DNA of 64,000 nucleotides, from NCBI RefSeq assembly GCF_900102545.1, contig NZ_FNBN01000008.1, positions 344,003-408,002 on the forward strand. Direction: 5' to 3'. Under the pieces are notes generated by a model that saw only the letters and a list, made by a program, of their open reading frames with translations, was not told the origin of the DNA and made no database searches. The position numbers and the translations under genes were made by a program. This stretch comes from Chitinophaga filiformis. GTDB lineage: Bacteria > Bacteroidota > Bacteroidia > Chitinophagales > Chitinophagaceae. This document shows, one piece after another, positions 1 through 8,716 of the stretch (its first letter is position 1; each line of letters starts with the position of its first letter).

Positions 1-333
1 GAATGCAGGCGTTTCGCCGAACAACATATAATCCGCAGTATCATCATATGCTTTTGAAGGTGTCTGGTTCCGCAGGAAATCATGTCCTATCAGCTCTTCA
101 CCGCTTACGATATACTGTACGTCGATATATTTTTTGTGAGATTCCATTTGCTCGCCATCCGTAGGAATCGTATCATACTCGTTTACAATGGCAATGATTG
201 TGGTACCATCAATTTCATATTTACCCTTTTCCACTTTGGAAAAGTTCGTCTGCTGTAGATATTCAAAGGCTTTTACGAATTTGGGGCCCAGGCCGTAGTA
301 AAGCGTTGCGTTCTGTAAAGTATCGATAATCAT
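1..333 (-). CDS. YhcH/YjgK/YiaL family protein, partial (C-terminus off the window)
   Basis: The reading frame starts at an ATG whose complement is at 331-333 and runs without a stop to base 1, giving the first 111 residues. Proteins of this cupin-like family (DUF386, related to EbgC) are usually about 150 residues, so roughly a quarter is missing. The N-terminus MIIDTLQNATLYYGLGPKF and the segment KYIDVQYIVSGEE, followed by a metal-ligand-like GHD, fit the family. Members are associated with sugar or sialic acid metabolism, but the exact substrate cannot be read here. The gene is divergent from the histidine kinase that follows, with about 105 bases between them. Confidence 0.75.
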   Translation of the reverse strand, partial: MIIDTLQNATLYYGLGPKFVKAFEYLQQTNFSKVEKGKYEIDGTTIIAIVNEYDTIPTDGEQMESHKKYIDVQYIVSGEELIGHDFLRNQTPSKAYDDTADYMLFGETPAF

Positions 334-423
334 GTAACTGTATTATGCGGCGGCAAGATACAATCAAATGTGAAGAAACGTTAATGATTGTTAAAGAATC
401 CGTAGCCGGAAATATTAGAAAGT

Positions 424-431
424 TAAATTTG
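424..431 (+). promoter_or_regulatory. Candidate Bacteroidota -7 box (TAAATTTG)
   Basis: TAAATTTG matches the Bacteroidota TAnnTTTG consensus. It ends only seven bases before the histidine kinase ATG at 439, so it would give a leaderless or nearly leaderless transcript. I see no good TTTG -33 element, so the call is weak. Confidence 0.3.
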
Positions 432-438
432 CCGGAAT

Positions 439-1884
439 ATGGGTAAGGTCAGGAAAAGAATATGGTGGATCGCTATACCGGCATTGCTGGCGGTACTGCT
501 ATTTCAGTTATACTGGTTGCGGCAGACGTACCAGTCGCAGCAGGAGGCATTTGTAGCTACTGCCACTGAGGCATTTCATAATGTGTATGACAATGCGATC
601 ATTATTAGCGCCAGGATAAAGTCGGGAGGCAAGCCTGCCGAGAAGAAGTACACCATTCAGGCGATGATTGATGTAGACAAGACGTCAAAGGATGATCCGG
701 CTCCTGCAGGCCCGAGGGCATTCATACGTTACGACTCAACAGAGGAAAGACCTAAAAAATCAATCCCGGAAGATATACACCTGGATACCTCTATTGCGAA
801 CACCAATATGTCTTTCGATACCATCTCTCCACTGGCGCATTTTGTTTCTACTGTCTTTTCATCTTTTACAGATGTAAGGCCGGATATTGATACACTGAAC
901 AAGTACTATCGGAGGGAATTAGATAAGAGACATATTCCACTGTATTTCAAGGTGCTAATCGGCAGGAAAGAAATTGATACGACTGTTAACCGGCCTACCT
1001 TACTGATCTACCCGGGCATGAATAACCCTGATAAAATGATGGGGGTGCAGTTCAGCGGGCTTACTACTTATTTGTTAAAGAAAATGAGTAGCGCCATTAT
1101 CCTTTCCATCTTCATCGCTTTTCTGATCATAGGGTGTATCTGGACACTGTGGCGTATCATCCTGCGACAGGAAAAACTGGAAAGCATGAAGCGGGAATTC
1201 ATCAGTCATGTAACGCACGAACTGAAAACACCGGTGTCTATTCTGAAGGCTACGAATGAAGCATTGCTCACCTTCCGGGGGATCAATGATCCGGATAAAA
1301 CAGAACGTTACCTCCGCCATTCCAAAGCGGAACTGGACAAACTGCAGGACCTGATCGATAAGATCATGCAGGTGACCAGGGAGGAGCAGGAACAGTTACC
1401 CTTGTCTCTGACGCCGACAGACCTTAAAGTATTGGTAAATGAGGCGGTTGTCCGCTTTGCCCATCTGCCGGGTGTCACTATCGGGCAGCAGTACGATCTA
1501 CAGGAAGGGCATTTTCAGACCGATACAACCGCTTTTCATACCATTCTGAGTAATCTGCTTGATAATGCCGTAAAATACAACGATAAGCCTCAGAAAGAGA
1601 TATTTGTGAGCGTAAAGGAACTTACGGGGCATTACAGCTTTACAGTAAAAGACAATGGGAATGGTATTGAAAAACAGCACTTCCCCTTCCTGTTTGATAA
1701 GTTTTACCGGGTGGTGCAGGGCGACCGTCATGATACAAAAGGCTATGGGCTGGGGCTTAGTCATGTGAAAGCGTTATTACATCAGTTGCATGGCAGCATC
1801 AGTGTCAGCAGTATGCCTGGCAATGGTACTATTTTTATTTTCCAATTACCGAAATATGAAAAAGATCAAACTGCTACTGGTTGA
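439..1884 (+). CDS. Membrane sensor histidine kinase
   Basis: This 481-residue inner-membrane kinase has a first membrane segment at about 8-27, a roughly 190-residue periplasmic sensor region with no family I recognise, and a second membrane segment at about 219-241. No HAMP domain is visible before the HisKA dimerisation helix. The phosphoacceptor is His260 in SHVTHELKTP. The ATPase domain shows an N box (DNAVKYND), G1 (DNGNGI), F box (FDKFYR) and G2 (GYGLGLSHV). Its 3' end overlaps the response regulator start by 29 bases, which indicates translational coupling in one two-component operon. The signal sensed is unknown; the downstream outer-membrane genes are plausible targets. Confidence 0.93.
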   Translation: MGKVRKRIWWIAIPALLAVLLFQLYWLRQTYQSQQEAFVATATEAFHNVYDNAIIISARIKSGGKPAEKKYTIQAMIDVDKTSKDDPAPAGPRAFIRYDSTEERPKKSIPEDIHLDTSIANTNMSFDTISPLAHFVSTVFSSFTDVRPDIDTLNKYYRRELDKRHIPLYFKVLIGRKEIDTTVNRPTLLIYPGMNNPDKMMGVQFSGLTTYLLKKMSSAIILSIFIAFLIIGCIWTLWRIILRQEKLESMKREFISHVTHELKTPVSILKATNEALLTFRGINDPDKTERYLRHSKAELDKLQDLIDKIMQVTREEQEQLPLSLTPTDLKVLVNEAVVRFAHLPGVTIGQQYDLQEGHFQTDTTAFHTILSNLLDNAVKYNDKPQKEIFVSVKELTGHYSFTVKDNGNGIEKQHFPFLFDKFYRVVQGDRHDTKGYGLGLSHVKALLHQLHGSISVSSMPGNGTIFIFQLPKYEKDQTATG

Positions 1885-2560
1885 AGATGAAATAGTTCTG
1901 GCAGGAGTTATCAAAGAAACCCTGGAGACAAATGGCTTTCATATCAGTCATGCGGAGAATGGAATACAGGGCTGGGAGCAGTTTTTATCATTCCGGCCTG
2001 ACATTTGCATAGTAGATGTCATGATGCCTAAAAAAGACGGTATTGCTCTGGTAAAAGACATCCGCGCAGTGGATGAACAGACGCCTGTTATCTTCCTGAC
2101 GGCCAAAAGCGAGACGCAGGATGTTATCAAAGGCCTCCAGAGTGGTGCGGACGACTATATCAAAAAGCCTTTCAGCCTGGAAGAACTGATCCTGCGTATC
2201 AGGACATTACTAAAACGTACCCAGTTGGCGCTGACTAATATCCCTGCTGCGCCTAAGGCTCACAGTGGTGTCTATTTACTGGGGAGTTATACCTTTGATC
2301 ACAACAGACAGGAGCTGCGGCATAAAAAGGAAGTTATTCACCTGTCCCTGCGGGAGGCTGATATGCTGAAAATGCTGGCGGAACGCCCTAATGCAACTAC
2401 CCATCGCAGGAATATACTGCTGGAATTATGGGGAGATGATAACTTCTTCAACGGCCGTAATATGGACGTTTACATCAGCAAGATCCGTAAATACCTGCAG
2501 CATGATCCTTCTGTACAGCTGATTAATGTGCGCGGACTAGGTTACAAACTGGTCTATTAA
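1856..2560 (+). CDS. OmpR/PhoB-type response regulator
   Basis: I start this 235-residue protein at the ATG giving MKKIKLLLVEDE, because an earlier in-frame start would add a non-family stretch inside the kinase gene. The receiver domain has the acidic pair Glu10/Asp11, the phosphorylated Asp54 in CIVDVMMPKKDG, a conserved Thr/Ala switch (FLTAKS) and the KKPF lysine. The C-terminal half is a winged-helix DNA-binding domain ending in VRGLGYKL, typical of OmpR/PhoB regulators. It is the cognate partner of the overlapping histidine kinase and probably regulates transcription, perhaps of the barrel and GLPGLI genes immediately downstream. Confidence 0.95.
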   Translation: MKKIKLLLVEDEIVLAGVIKETLETNGFHISHAENGIQGWEQFLSFRPDICIVDVMMPKKDGIALVKDIRAVDEQTPVIFLTAKSETQDVIKGLQSGADDYIKKPFSLEELILRIRTLLKRTQLALTNIPAAPKAHSGVYLLGSYTFDHNRQELRHKKEVIHLSLREADMLKMLAERPNATTHRRNILLELWGDDNFFNGRNMDVYISKIRKYLQHDPSVQLINVRGLGYKLVY

Positions 2561-2614
2561 CATTCATTAAGGATATAACAGGACTCTTTAACGCAGTCCC
2601 ATAAGGCTTCCCGC

Positions 2615-2622
2615 TACTTTTG
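2615..2622 (+). promoter_or_regulatory. Candidate -7 box (TACTTTTG) for the barrel gene
   Basis: TACTTTTG matches TAnnTTTG and lies 23 bases before the chosen ATG at 2646, in the short gap after the response regulator. The -33 region is poor. It suggests the barrel/GLPGLI pair has its own promoter instead of relying on read-through from the two-component operon. Confidence 0.45.
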
Positions 2623-2645
2623 TATGGTCTGAAATTATAGTGACC

Positions 2646-5201
2646 ATGCGAAACTTTACCGTTATTATTTCTCTTCTTTTATTGCCTGTTATCCATCTCT
2701 TCGCGCAAACAAAAGACACTGTGCGGATGGATACGAGCAGAACCAAAGTCCGCGACCTGAAGGAGGTGGTGGTGGAAAGTCGTCCTCCTATTCGTATGAA
2801 GGGAGATACTGTAGAATATAACGCTGCACAGTATAAAACCAAAGAAAATGCCGTGGTAGAAGACCTGCTAAAGAAGCTGCCGGGTGTAAAAGTGGACCAG
2901 AGCGGCAACATCACTGCACAGGGGGAAAGAGTCGGCAAGGTGCTGGTAGATGGAAAGGAATTCTTTGGTAATGATCCGGCTATTGCCACTAAGAACCTGC
3001 CTGCGGATATGGTGGCCAAGGTACAGGTGCTGGATAAGATGAGTGATCAGGAGGAATTCACCGGTATTGATGATGGCGATAAAGTCAAGACCATCAATAT
3101 CGTTACAAAGAAGAACAGTAAGAAAGGATACTTTGGTAATATCTCTGCCGGTATCGGTCCGGATGGAAAGTATGACGGTGGATTGAATATCAATAGTTTC
3201 GCCGGTGAACAACAGTTATCCGCCTTATTCAAAGCCAATAACGTCAATAAATCCGGCTTCTCTGCCTCTGAGCTGATAAGGATGTTAAGCGCCAACCCCG
3301 AGCTCTTTAACAATCTTCCGGCTACTGCTATTGCGGAACTGAGTAAGATGAAGGGCGTGCGTATCGACAGTGACGATCCTGCGGAAAAGGCGCAACTGGC
3401 GCGCCCTACAGGTATCAATAATACGCAGTATGGCGGTGTGAATTACAATAACGACTGGAGTGATGCCCTTAAATTGCGCAGCAGCTATTTCTTCAATCGC
3501 TTTACATCACGCAATAGTTTTAATTACGACCGCCATTACCTGCTGGCAGATACAGCCTATAACTATCTTCAAAACGGCATCTCCTTACAGGAGAATAATA
3601 ATCACTGGGGCAATGCTGCTGTTGATATTAAACTGGACAAATACAACTCTTTAAAGATCTCGCCTGCTATTAATCACAACACATCGGTGCTCAAAAGCAA
3701 CCGGACATACCGTTCGTATAATGCAGATAAGACATTGCTGCTAAACCAGGGAGAGCAGGCATTGAACAGTGATAATACGAACACGAATGCGATGGCAGAT
3801 ATCCTGTACCGTCATCGTTTTGGAAAGCCTGGTCGTACGATCTCGTTAACCATTACTCCTGAATATCTGCGCCTGGTGAATACGGGATTGAATATTGCCC
3901 GAAATGAGTACTATAATCTATCCACAAAAGACAGTATTAACCAGCAGACAACAGGTCATTCGGACAATTATTCCCTCAATAATAACCTGATCTATACAGA
4001 ACAACTCTCAACGCATACTGCGTTGCGGCTCACGGAGCAGTTTAACATCAATCATGGGAATTATACGCAGCTGGCACACAATATTAACCATGCCGATGGA
4101 CAGTACAGTGAGTTAGATGATCGCTACAGTGATATCTATAACAGTACGATCATGAGGAATATAGTTGATGTGGCATTTGCCGGCCGTTATAAAAAGTTTA
4201 ATTATACAGTAGGTCTGAGCGTAGAGAACAGTCACCTGGAAGGCAATTCAGATTATAGAACCTATCGCCTCAGCGGTTATTATAACACCCTGTTGCCACA
4301 CCTCTACGCCAGATACCGCTTTTCGAAATCAAAACAGCTGACGCTCAACTATAACAGTAATACGGTACTACCGGGTCTCAATCAATTACGTCCCCTGGAA
4401 GATATCAGCGATCCGCTTTATATAAGGAAAGGAAATTCTGATCTGCAACAGGCTGTTAATCATAGTGTGACGCTGGCGTATCTCAGCAATAATATCTACA
4501 GTAACATCTTCACCAACGCTCAGCTGCGTATCTCAACTACCAGGAACCAGTTTACGGATCAGTATATAATTGACAGTGCAGGCAGACAAATCATTTCTCC
4601 CATAAATGCGAATGGTTATTTCTCCGGAAGTCTGCATGCGGAAAGGTCTGTGCCTTTCGGTGGTAATGGTTCCAGTTTGACTTTCGGGGCAGAGCTGGCG
4701 TATAATAGATATCCCAGCTATTTCAATGCTATTGCCGATAATATCAGGCAATGGGGCATTACGCCTGACATTAACTTCAATTATTATCCCATCACTAACC
4801 TCAGTATGACATTAAGGGGAAATGCCAGCTGGAATGACCGTCACAGTGAAGCGAATCCCGGTACCAATCAGCAATACTGGTTTCTGAACTATGGACTGGA
4901 CCTCATGGCCAATTTGCCATGGAAACTGAATGCTGATGCTGCCATTGAATGTTATACAACTACTGGTCTGAGCGGCGCATATAATAATACTGTGGCACTG
5001 TTGAGTGGTGGTCTTTCCAGGGATATTAATAAGCAGTTCTCACTCCGCCTGGAAGGTCATGACCTGCTGAATCAGAACAAAAGTTTCAACAGGCTGGCGC
5101 GTAACGGGTATACGGAAGACCGACAGAATAACGTACTGGGTCGTTATTACATGCTCAGCCTGATCTGTAAGCTGCGCCATTTTGCAAAGAATAATCAATG
5201 A
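2646..5201 (+). CDS. Outer membrane beta-barrel protein with TonB plug (OMP_b-brl_3 type)
   Basis: An 851-residue outer-membrane protein. I prefer the ATG (MRNFTVIISLLLL) to a GTG six bases upstream. The signal peptide ends near HLFAQ. It has no carboxypeptidase-regulatory domain; the plug follows directly (about 35-160), with LKEVVVESRPP, a TVEYNAAQYKTKENAVVEDLL segment, LPGVKVDQSGNI and VLVDGKEFFG. From about residue 165 the sequence alternates aromatic and polar residues typical of a large beta-barrel. This family often sits beside GLPGLI proteins, as here (19-base gap). Substrate is unknown; uptake or envelope maintenance are both possible. Confidence 0.88.
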   Translation: MRNFTVIISLLLLPVIHLFAQTKDTVRMDTSRTKVRDLKEVVVESRPPIRMKGDTVEYNAAQYKTKENAVVEDLLKKLPGVKVDQSGNITAQGERVGKVLVDGKEFFGNDPAIATKNLPADMVAKVQVLDKMSDQEEFTGIDDGDKVKTINIVTKKNSKKGYFGNISAGIGPDGKYDGGLNINSFAGEQQLSALFKANNVNKSGFSASELIRMLSANPELFNNLPATAIAELSKMKGVRIDSDDPAEKAQLARPTGINNTQYGGVNYNNDWSDALKLRSSYFFNRFTSRNSFNYDRHYLLADTAYNYLQNGISLQENNNHWGNAAVDIKLDKYNSLKISPAINHNTSVLKSNRTYRSYNADKTLLLNQGEQALNSDNTNTNAMADILYRHRFGKPGRTISLTITPEYLRLVNTGLNIARNEYYNLSTKDSINQQTTGHSDNYSLNNNLIYTEQLSTHTALRLTEQFNINHGNYTQLAHNINHADGQYSELDDRYSDIYNSTIMRNIVDVAFAGRYKKFNYTVGLSVENSHLEGNSDYRTYRLSGYYNTLLPHLYARYRFSKSKQLTLNYNSNTVLPGLNQLRPLEDISDPLYIRKGNSDLQQAVNHSVTLAYLSNNIYSNIFTNAQLRISTTRNQFTDQYIIDSAGRQIISPINANGYFSGSLHAERSVPFGGNGSSLTFGAELAYNRYPSYFNAIADNIRQWGITPDINFNYYPITNLSMTLRGNASWNDRHSEANPGTNQQYWFLNYGLDLMANLPWKLNADAAIECYTTTGLSGAYNNTVALLSGGLSRDINKQFSLRLEGHDLLNQNKSFNRLARNGYTEDRQNNVLGRYYMLSLICKLRHFAKNNQ

Positions 5202-5220
5202 ACACTTAAATAAACACAAC

Positions 5221-5910
5221 ATGCAACACATCATCCGTACACTTATACTGGCAGCAGGCATCAGCTGCGTTCAGCAATACAGCTTCGCACAGGACAAAAC
5301 GCAGGGAGTGATTCACTATGATATTACCTATCACATTCATGCCTCTTTAAAGCCCGACCAGATGCAGTATAAGGACCTCGTACCGGAAACCGTCGTTGAA
5401 AAGGCTGAATTGAAGTATCATGGACAACGACTGAAAGCCTATTTCAACGACGATATACAGAATGAACAGGACGGCGTCAATACCAGCATTAAGGTCTCTT
5501 CAGAAGACGGCAATGAAAAATATGCGGATATCGACAGGAAAACACTCTGGTGGGTAGACAAAGCAAAGACTCCTCCTGTGTTAGTAGAGAAATCCCTGCT
5601 TGAAAAGGATGAAGACCAGGGCAAGGAAACGGAAAGTGCTGAAACACAGCAAATCCTTGGGTATAACTGCAAAAAATTAATCGTTAAATCTAAGAATGGT
5701 CCGCTTACCATCTGGTATACTACGGAACTGCCGTTGAAAGCCGGTACACCGGCAAGCGCGTTTACCGATAAAGGCGTTGTACTGGCGTTAGATAGCAAAA
5801 GAATAAGCTTCAAAGCCACCAGTATTGAATTCGTACCTGTGGCAGAGAAAGAGGTAACTCCCCCGGCTGACCTAAAAACAGTGAAAAGCAGCGACCACAA
5901 AGGAATATAG
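5221..5910 (+). CDS. GLPGLI family protein
   Basis: A 229-residue secreted protein. The ATG at 5221 gives the clean signal peptide MQHIIRTLILAAGISC...SFAQ, so the longer in-frame extension is rejected. The segment QQILGYNCKKLIVKSKNG followed by IWYTTELPLKAGTPASAF matches the GLPGLI family (TIGR01200), although the eponymous motif is changed here to LPLKAGTP. Families of this kind are encoded beside TonB-plug barrels in Bacteroidota, and this one follows its barrel by 19 bases, presumably in one operon. Its biochemical role is unknown; a periplasmic or surface partner of the barrel is an inference. Confidence 0.82.
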   Translation: MQHIIRTLILAAGISCVQQYSFAQDKTQGVIHYDITYHIHASLKPDQMQYKDLVPETVVEKAELKYHGQRLKAYFNDDIQNEQDGVNTSIKVSSEDGNEKYADIDRKTLWWVDKAKTPPVLVEKSLLEKDEDQGKETESAETQQILGYNCKKLIVKSKNGPLTIWYTTELPLKAGTPASAFTDKGVVLALDSKRISFKATSIEFVPVAEKEVTPPADLKTVKSSDHKGI

Positions 5911-5938
5911 CCGTTCTAAAAGGGCAGGAGGGGAGAGG

Positions 5939-8401
5939 TTAATCCTTTCTGATCCTGTCCCTTTCATCTTTTGCTCCCCCCTCCTTGCGGGAAGCCTTCA
6001 AAGTGCCTGTACCAAAGGGTCTTGAGTAAGAGAGCCTGAAGATAGGGGAGTAACTGGACTCCTGGTAGATCTTAATGTCGTTTTTAATCTGAAATGCTTC
6101 TTCTGCAATAGTTCCGTAGTGCACACTGAAATTCATTGTCGTAAAAACATCGGCTACCGACAGCTGAATACTACCGGCATTATTTTTCAGTTCTTTCTTA
6201 ATACCAGCGCTCACAGTGCCCATGCGACCTACCTTCACTGTACCGTTATAAAAACGGGTGTTGTACCAGCCGGTCAATTCAGCTGAGAAATCATGTGGCA
6301 GTTTAAATGATTCAGTGAAATTGAAGGTATAGGCAAAATAATTTTTTGTAACAGGTTGTAAGGTATAATCTGCCCTGAATTGCCGTAATCCGCCGGTGAT
6401 ACTGTAGCTCATATCCCACCAGTCAGTAGCTTTCCACGGGATGGTGGCCTGTATGGTAATATTGTTCTGGTACGCCAGGTTCTGCGGTGAAATATACAGG
6501 ACATTGGCAGCTGTGCTCTGGCTTAACTGGTACCGGGCAATTGGATGGTCATCCCTGCTGAAGAGCAATGAAAAGCTAACCCCGTCGTAGTTATATCCCA
6601 GCTTGATATTATTGGTAATTGTTGGCTTCAGCAGGGGATTTCCTGCGTAGATAGCAGTAGGATCACTATAAGCCATAAAAGAGGCCAGATCATTGTAAGA
6701 AGGTCTGGCGATTCTTTTGGTATAAGATAACTGGAGACTGGAGCGCTCATTCAGTTTTTTAGTCAGGAAGATGTTGGGGAATAAAGTAGCTAGTTTCCTG
6801 TCGACGGTATTTTTCCCCGTCCTTGTGTCTTCCATAATGGTGCGGGCATATTCAAATCTCGTTCCTGCCGTAAGACTGAGAGATGACGTTATACCTATAT
6901 TGGCGGAGACATAAGCTGCGCCAATACCTTCCTTCATCTTCATTTCATTGATTGTTTCTGTTCTGCTGACCCAGTGGCCATCAACCAGGCTCTCTATCCT
7001 GGATAAGGTGTTACTACCGGTATAGGTTCCTTTGATACCTGCTTCCAGTTTTATCTTATCGTTTAACTGCCTGCTGTAATCAACCTTAATTACACCCATC
7101 TGTATCAGTGTATTCGCAAAGCCTCTCTGGAAAGGTGAAAACAAGCTGTCGTTGTTGTCCACCTGTTCACCGTTTCTGGTGAGCAGAGAGCTGTATATCT
7201 GTGACGGATTGTAGTTTTTAAAATAGAGGTAATCCATATCAAAATTGATCTTTGATTTTGGATTGATCTCCTTTTCAAGATATACAGATGATACGAGGTT
7301 ATACCAGCTGTTCACCCTGTCTATCCGTCCATCAAATGTTAACAGGGAATCAGGCAGCAAAAGATAATTGGCGGTAGGATGATTGGCGGTTCCTGCGCGA
7401 CTAATGTTGTAGGTTACATTGGCGCCAATGGTGGTTTTGGTGTTTGGTTTCATATCCAGTCCTAACGTGATATCATGGTTATTTTGCCGCAATCTGGTAA
7501 TGTCAGCTCCCCGTACTTCCATCCGTCCGCCGAAGACAGGCATATCCTGGTAACTGAGGATATCCATGTAGCTGTAACTTCGGTTAAGATTGTAACTGTA
7601 GGAGCCGTAGCTGTTGATTTTCGCAGTATTGTGAGAGAGACTGATACTCGCTGCTGCCTTTTCCCTGTAGCCATAACCTCCTGTTACTGACAGCGTTCCG
7701 TTAGTTCCCTGCTGTTTATTTTTTTTCAGCACAATATTGATCATACCTGCACTGCCATCTGCATCGTATTTGGAGGAAGGAGTGCTCAGCAATTCTATCT
7801 TCTCGATATCATCTGCACTCATGCCATTTAGCAGGTTGACCAGTTGTTCAAGCGGCACACGCATTAATTTACCATTCAGCATAAGGGTTACGCCGCTTTT
7901 GCCATTCAGTGCGATGCTATTATTTCTGTAGTCTATTACAACTCCGGGCGATCGCTCCAGTACGGCCAGCGCCGTGCTACCTTTAGTAAGGAGGCTGCTC
8001 TGCACATTGACTACCATGCCTTCCGGCTGCTGCTGCAATAGTGGCTTTTCCGCCTGTACAACCACTTCGCCCAGCTGCTGTGCCCCTTCATGGACGACCT
8101 GCAGGCCGAAGTCCTGTTTTTTCTGTTGTGCAGTCAGTTCAAACAGGGGAGAGTTCCAGGTCTGAAATCCCATACTGCTGAAGCGCAGGATGTACTTTCC
8201 GGAAGGCGTATTTTCTATTGAATAAACGCCCTTTTCATCAGTCAGTACTGCTTTTATTAGCGTGGTATCCGTTCCGTTCAACAGTATTACATTCGCAAAA
8301 GGAACCGGTTGACCGGCAGCAGTGGCAAACCTACCGGAGATTTGTCCGGAGGCAGTTTTGAGTAGTAGAATGCAGCATAGGAGGAAAGATAATTTTTTCA
8401 T
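5939..8401 (-). CDS. Outer membrane beta-barrel protein with carboxypeptidase-regulatory domain and TonB plug
   Basis: This 820-residue protein has a signal peptide (MKKLSFLLCCILLL..ASGQ), a carboxypeptidase-regulatory-like beta-sandwich at about 20-110 (ISGRFATAAGQPVPFANVIL...YILRFSSMGF), a plug at about 120-230 (LGEVVVQAEKP, SPGVVIDYRNNSIALNGKSG, MSADDIEKIELLSTPSSKYDADGSAG) and a C-terminal barrel of the OMP_b-brl_3 type. It is convergent with the GLPGLI gene (28-base gap) and stands alone on this strand. The N-terminal sandwich is what distinguishes it from the barrel at 2646. No SusD partner is present, so a glycan-import SusCD role is not supported. Confidence 0.88.
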   Translation of the reverse strand: MKKLSFLLCCILLLKTASGQISGRFATAAGQPVPFANVILLNGTDTTLIKAVLTDEKGVYSIENTPSGKYILRFSSMGFQTWNSPLFELTAQQKKQDFGLQVVHEGAQQLGEVVVQAEKPLLQQQPEGMVVNVQSSLLTKGSTALAVLERSPGVVIDYRNNSIALNGKSGVTLMLNGKLMRVPLEQLVNLLNGMSADDIEKIELLSTPSSKYDADGSAGMINIVLKKNKQQGTNGTLSVTGGYGYREKAAASISLSHNTAKINSYGSYSYNLNRSYSYMDILSYQDMPVFGGRMEVRGADITRLRQNNHDITLGLDMKPNTKTTIGANVTYNISRAGTANHPTANYLLLPDSLLTFDGRIDRVNSWYNLVSSVYLEKEINPKSKINFDMDYLYFKNYNPSQIYSSLLTRNGEQVDNNDSLFSPFQRGFANTLIQMGVIKVDYSRQLNDKIKLEAGIKGTYTGSNTLSRIESLVDGHWVSRTETINEMKMKEGIGAAYVSANIGITSSLSLTAGTRFEYARTIMEDTRTGKNTVDRKLATLFPNIFLTKKLNERSSLQLSYTKRIARPSYNDLASFMAYSDPTAIYAGNPLLKPTITNNIKLGYNYDGVSFSLLFSRDDHPIARYQLSQSTAANVLYISPQNLAYQNNITIQATIPWKATDWWDMSYSITGGLRQFRADYTLQPVTKNYFAYTFNFTESFKLPHDFSAELTGWYNTRFYNGTVKVGRMGTVSAGIKKELKNNAGSIQLSVADVFTTMNFSVHYGTIAEEAFQIKNDIKIYQESSYSPIFRLSYSRPFGTGTLKASRKEGGAKDERDRIRKD

Positions 8402-8716
8402 ATTTCATTGATTTAAAGGGAACCTGTTAACCTAATAGCCACTGTTATGACTGACACACCAGTGCAAAGAAAACAGCGGTAGAGAGGTTTAAAAAACGCA
8501 AATGACCAGCAGCAGGACTGGATTGATCAAACGCATTAAATCGGGGTTAATGACCAGGAAACCGCAAAAAATGGGAGGGGAGCCCCTCTCCTGTAGCCTG
8601 AGATGCATTTGGTCAATTATTTCCTGCAGTTCAAATAGTATTGCATTAAAATGGGCGAAAACTGGTGTAACTTTCAAAAAGGCCTTTTTTATTCAGCGCT
8701 GTTAAATCCGGGTGAG
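8402..8716. other. Divergent intergenic region without a supported gene
   Basis: These 315 bases separate a minus-strand barrel gene from a plus-strand histidine kinase. Short frames on both strands have no family-like sequence. TAACTTTC at 8668-8675, one base off the TAnnTTTG box and 41 bases before the kinase ATG, is a possible promoter. A GC-rich imperfect inverted repeat lies near 8572-8593. I see nothing else. Confidence 0.4.

Noticed and set aside
5939..8401. SusC-type glycan importer
   Set aside because: No SusD partner gene is present and the barrel resembles the OMP_b-brl_3 type.
8416..8475. Possible cobalamin riboswitch (GGGAA and GCCACTGT present)
   Set aside because: The other conserved parts, especially the downstream B12 box, are missing.
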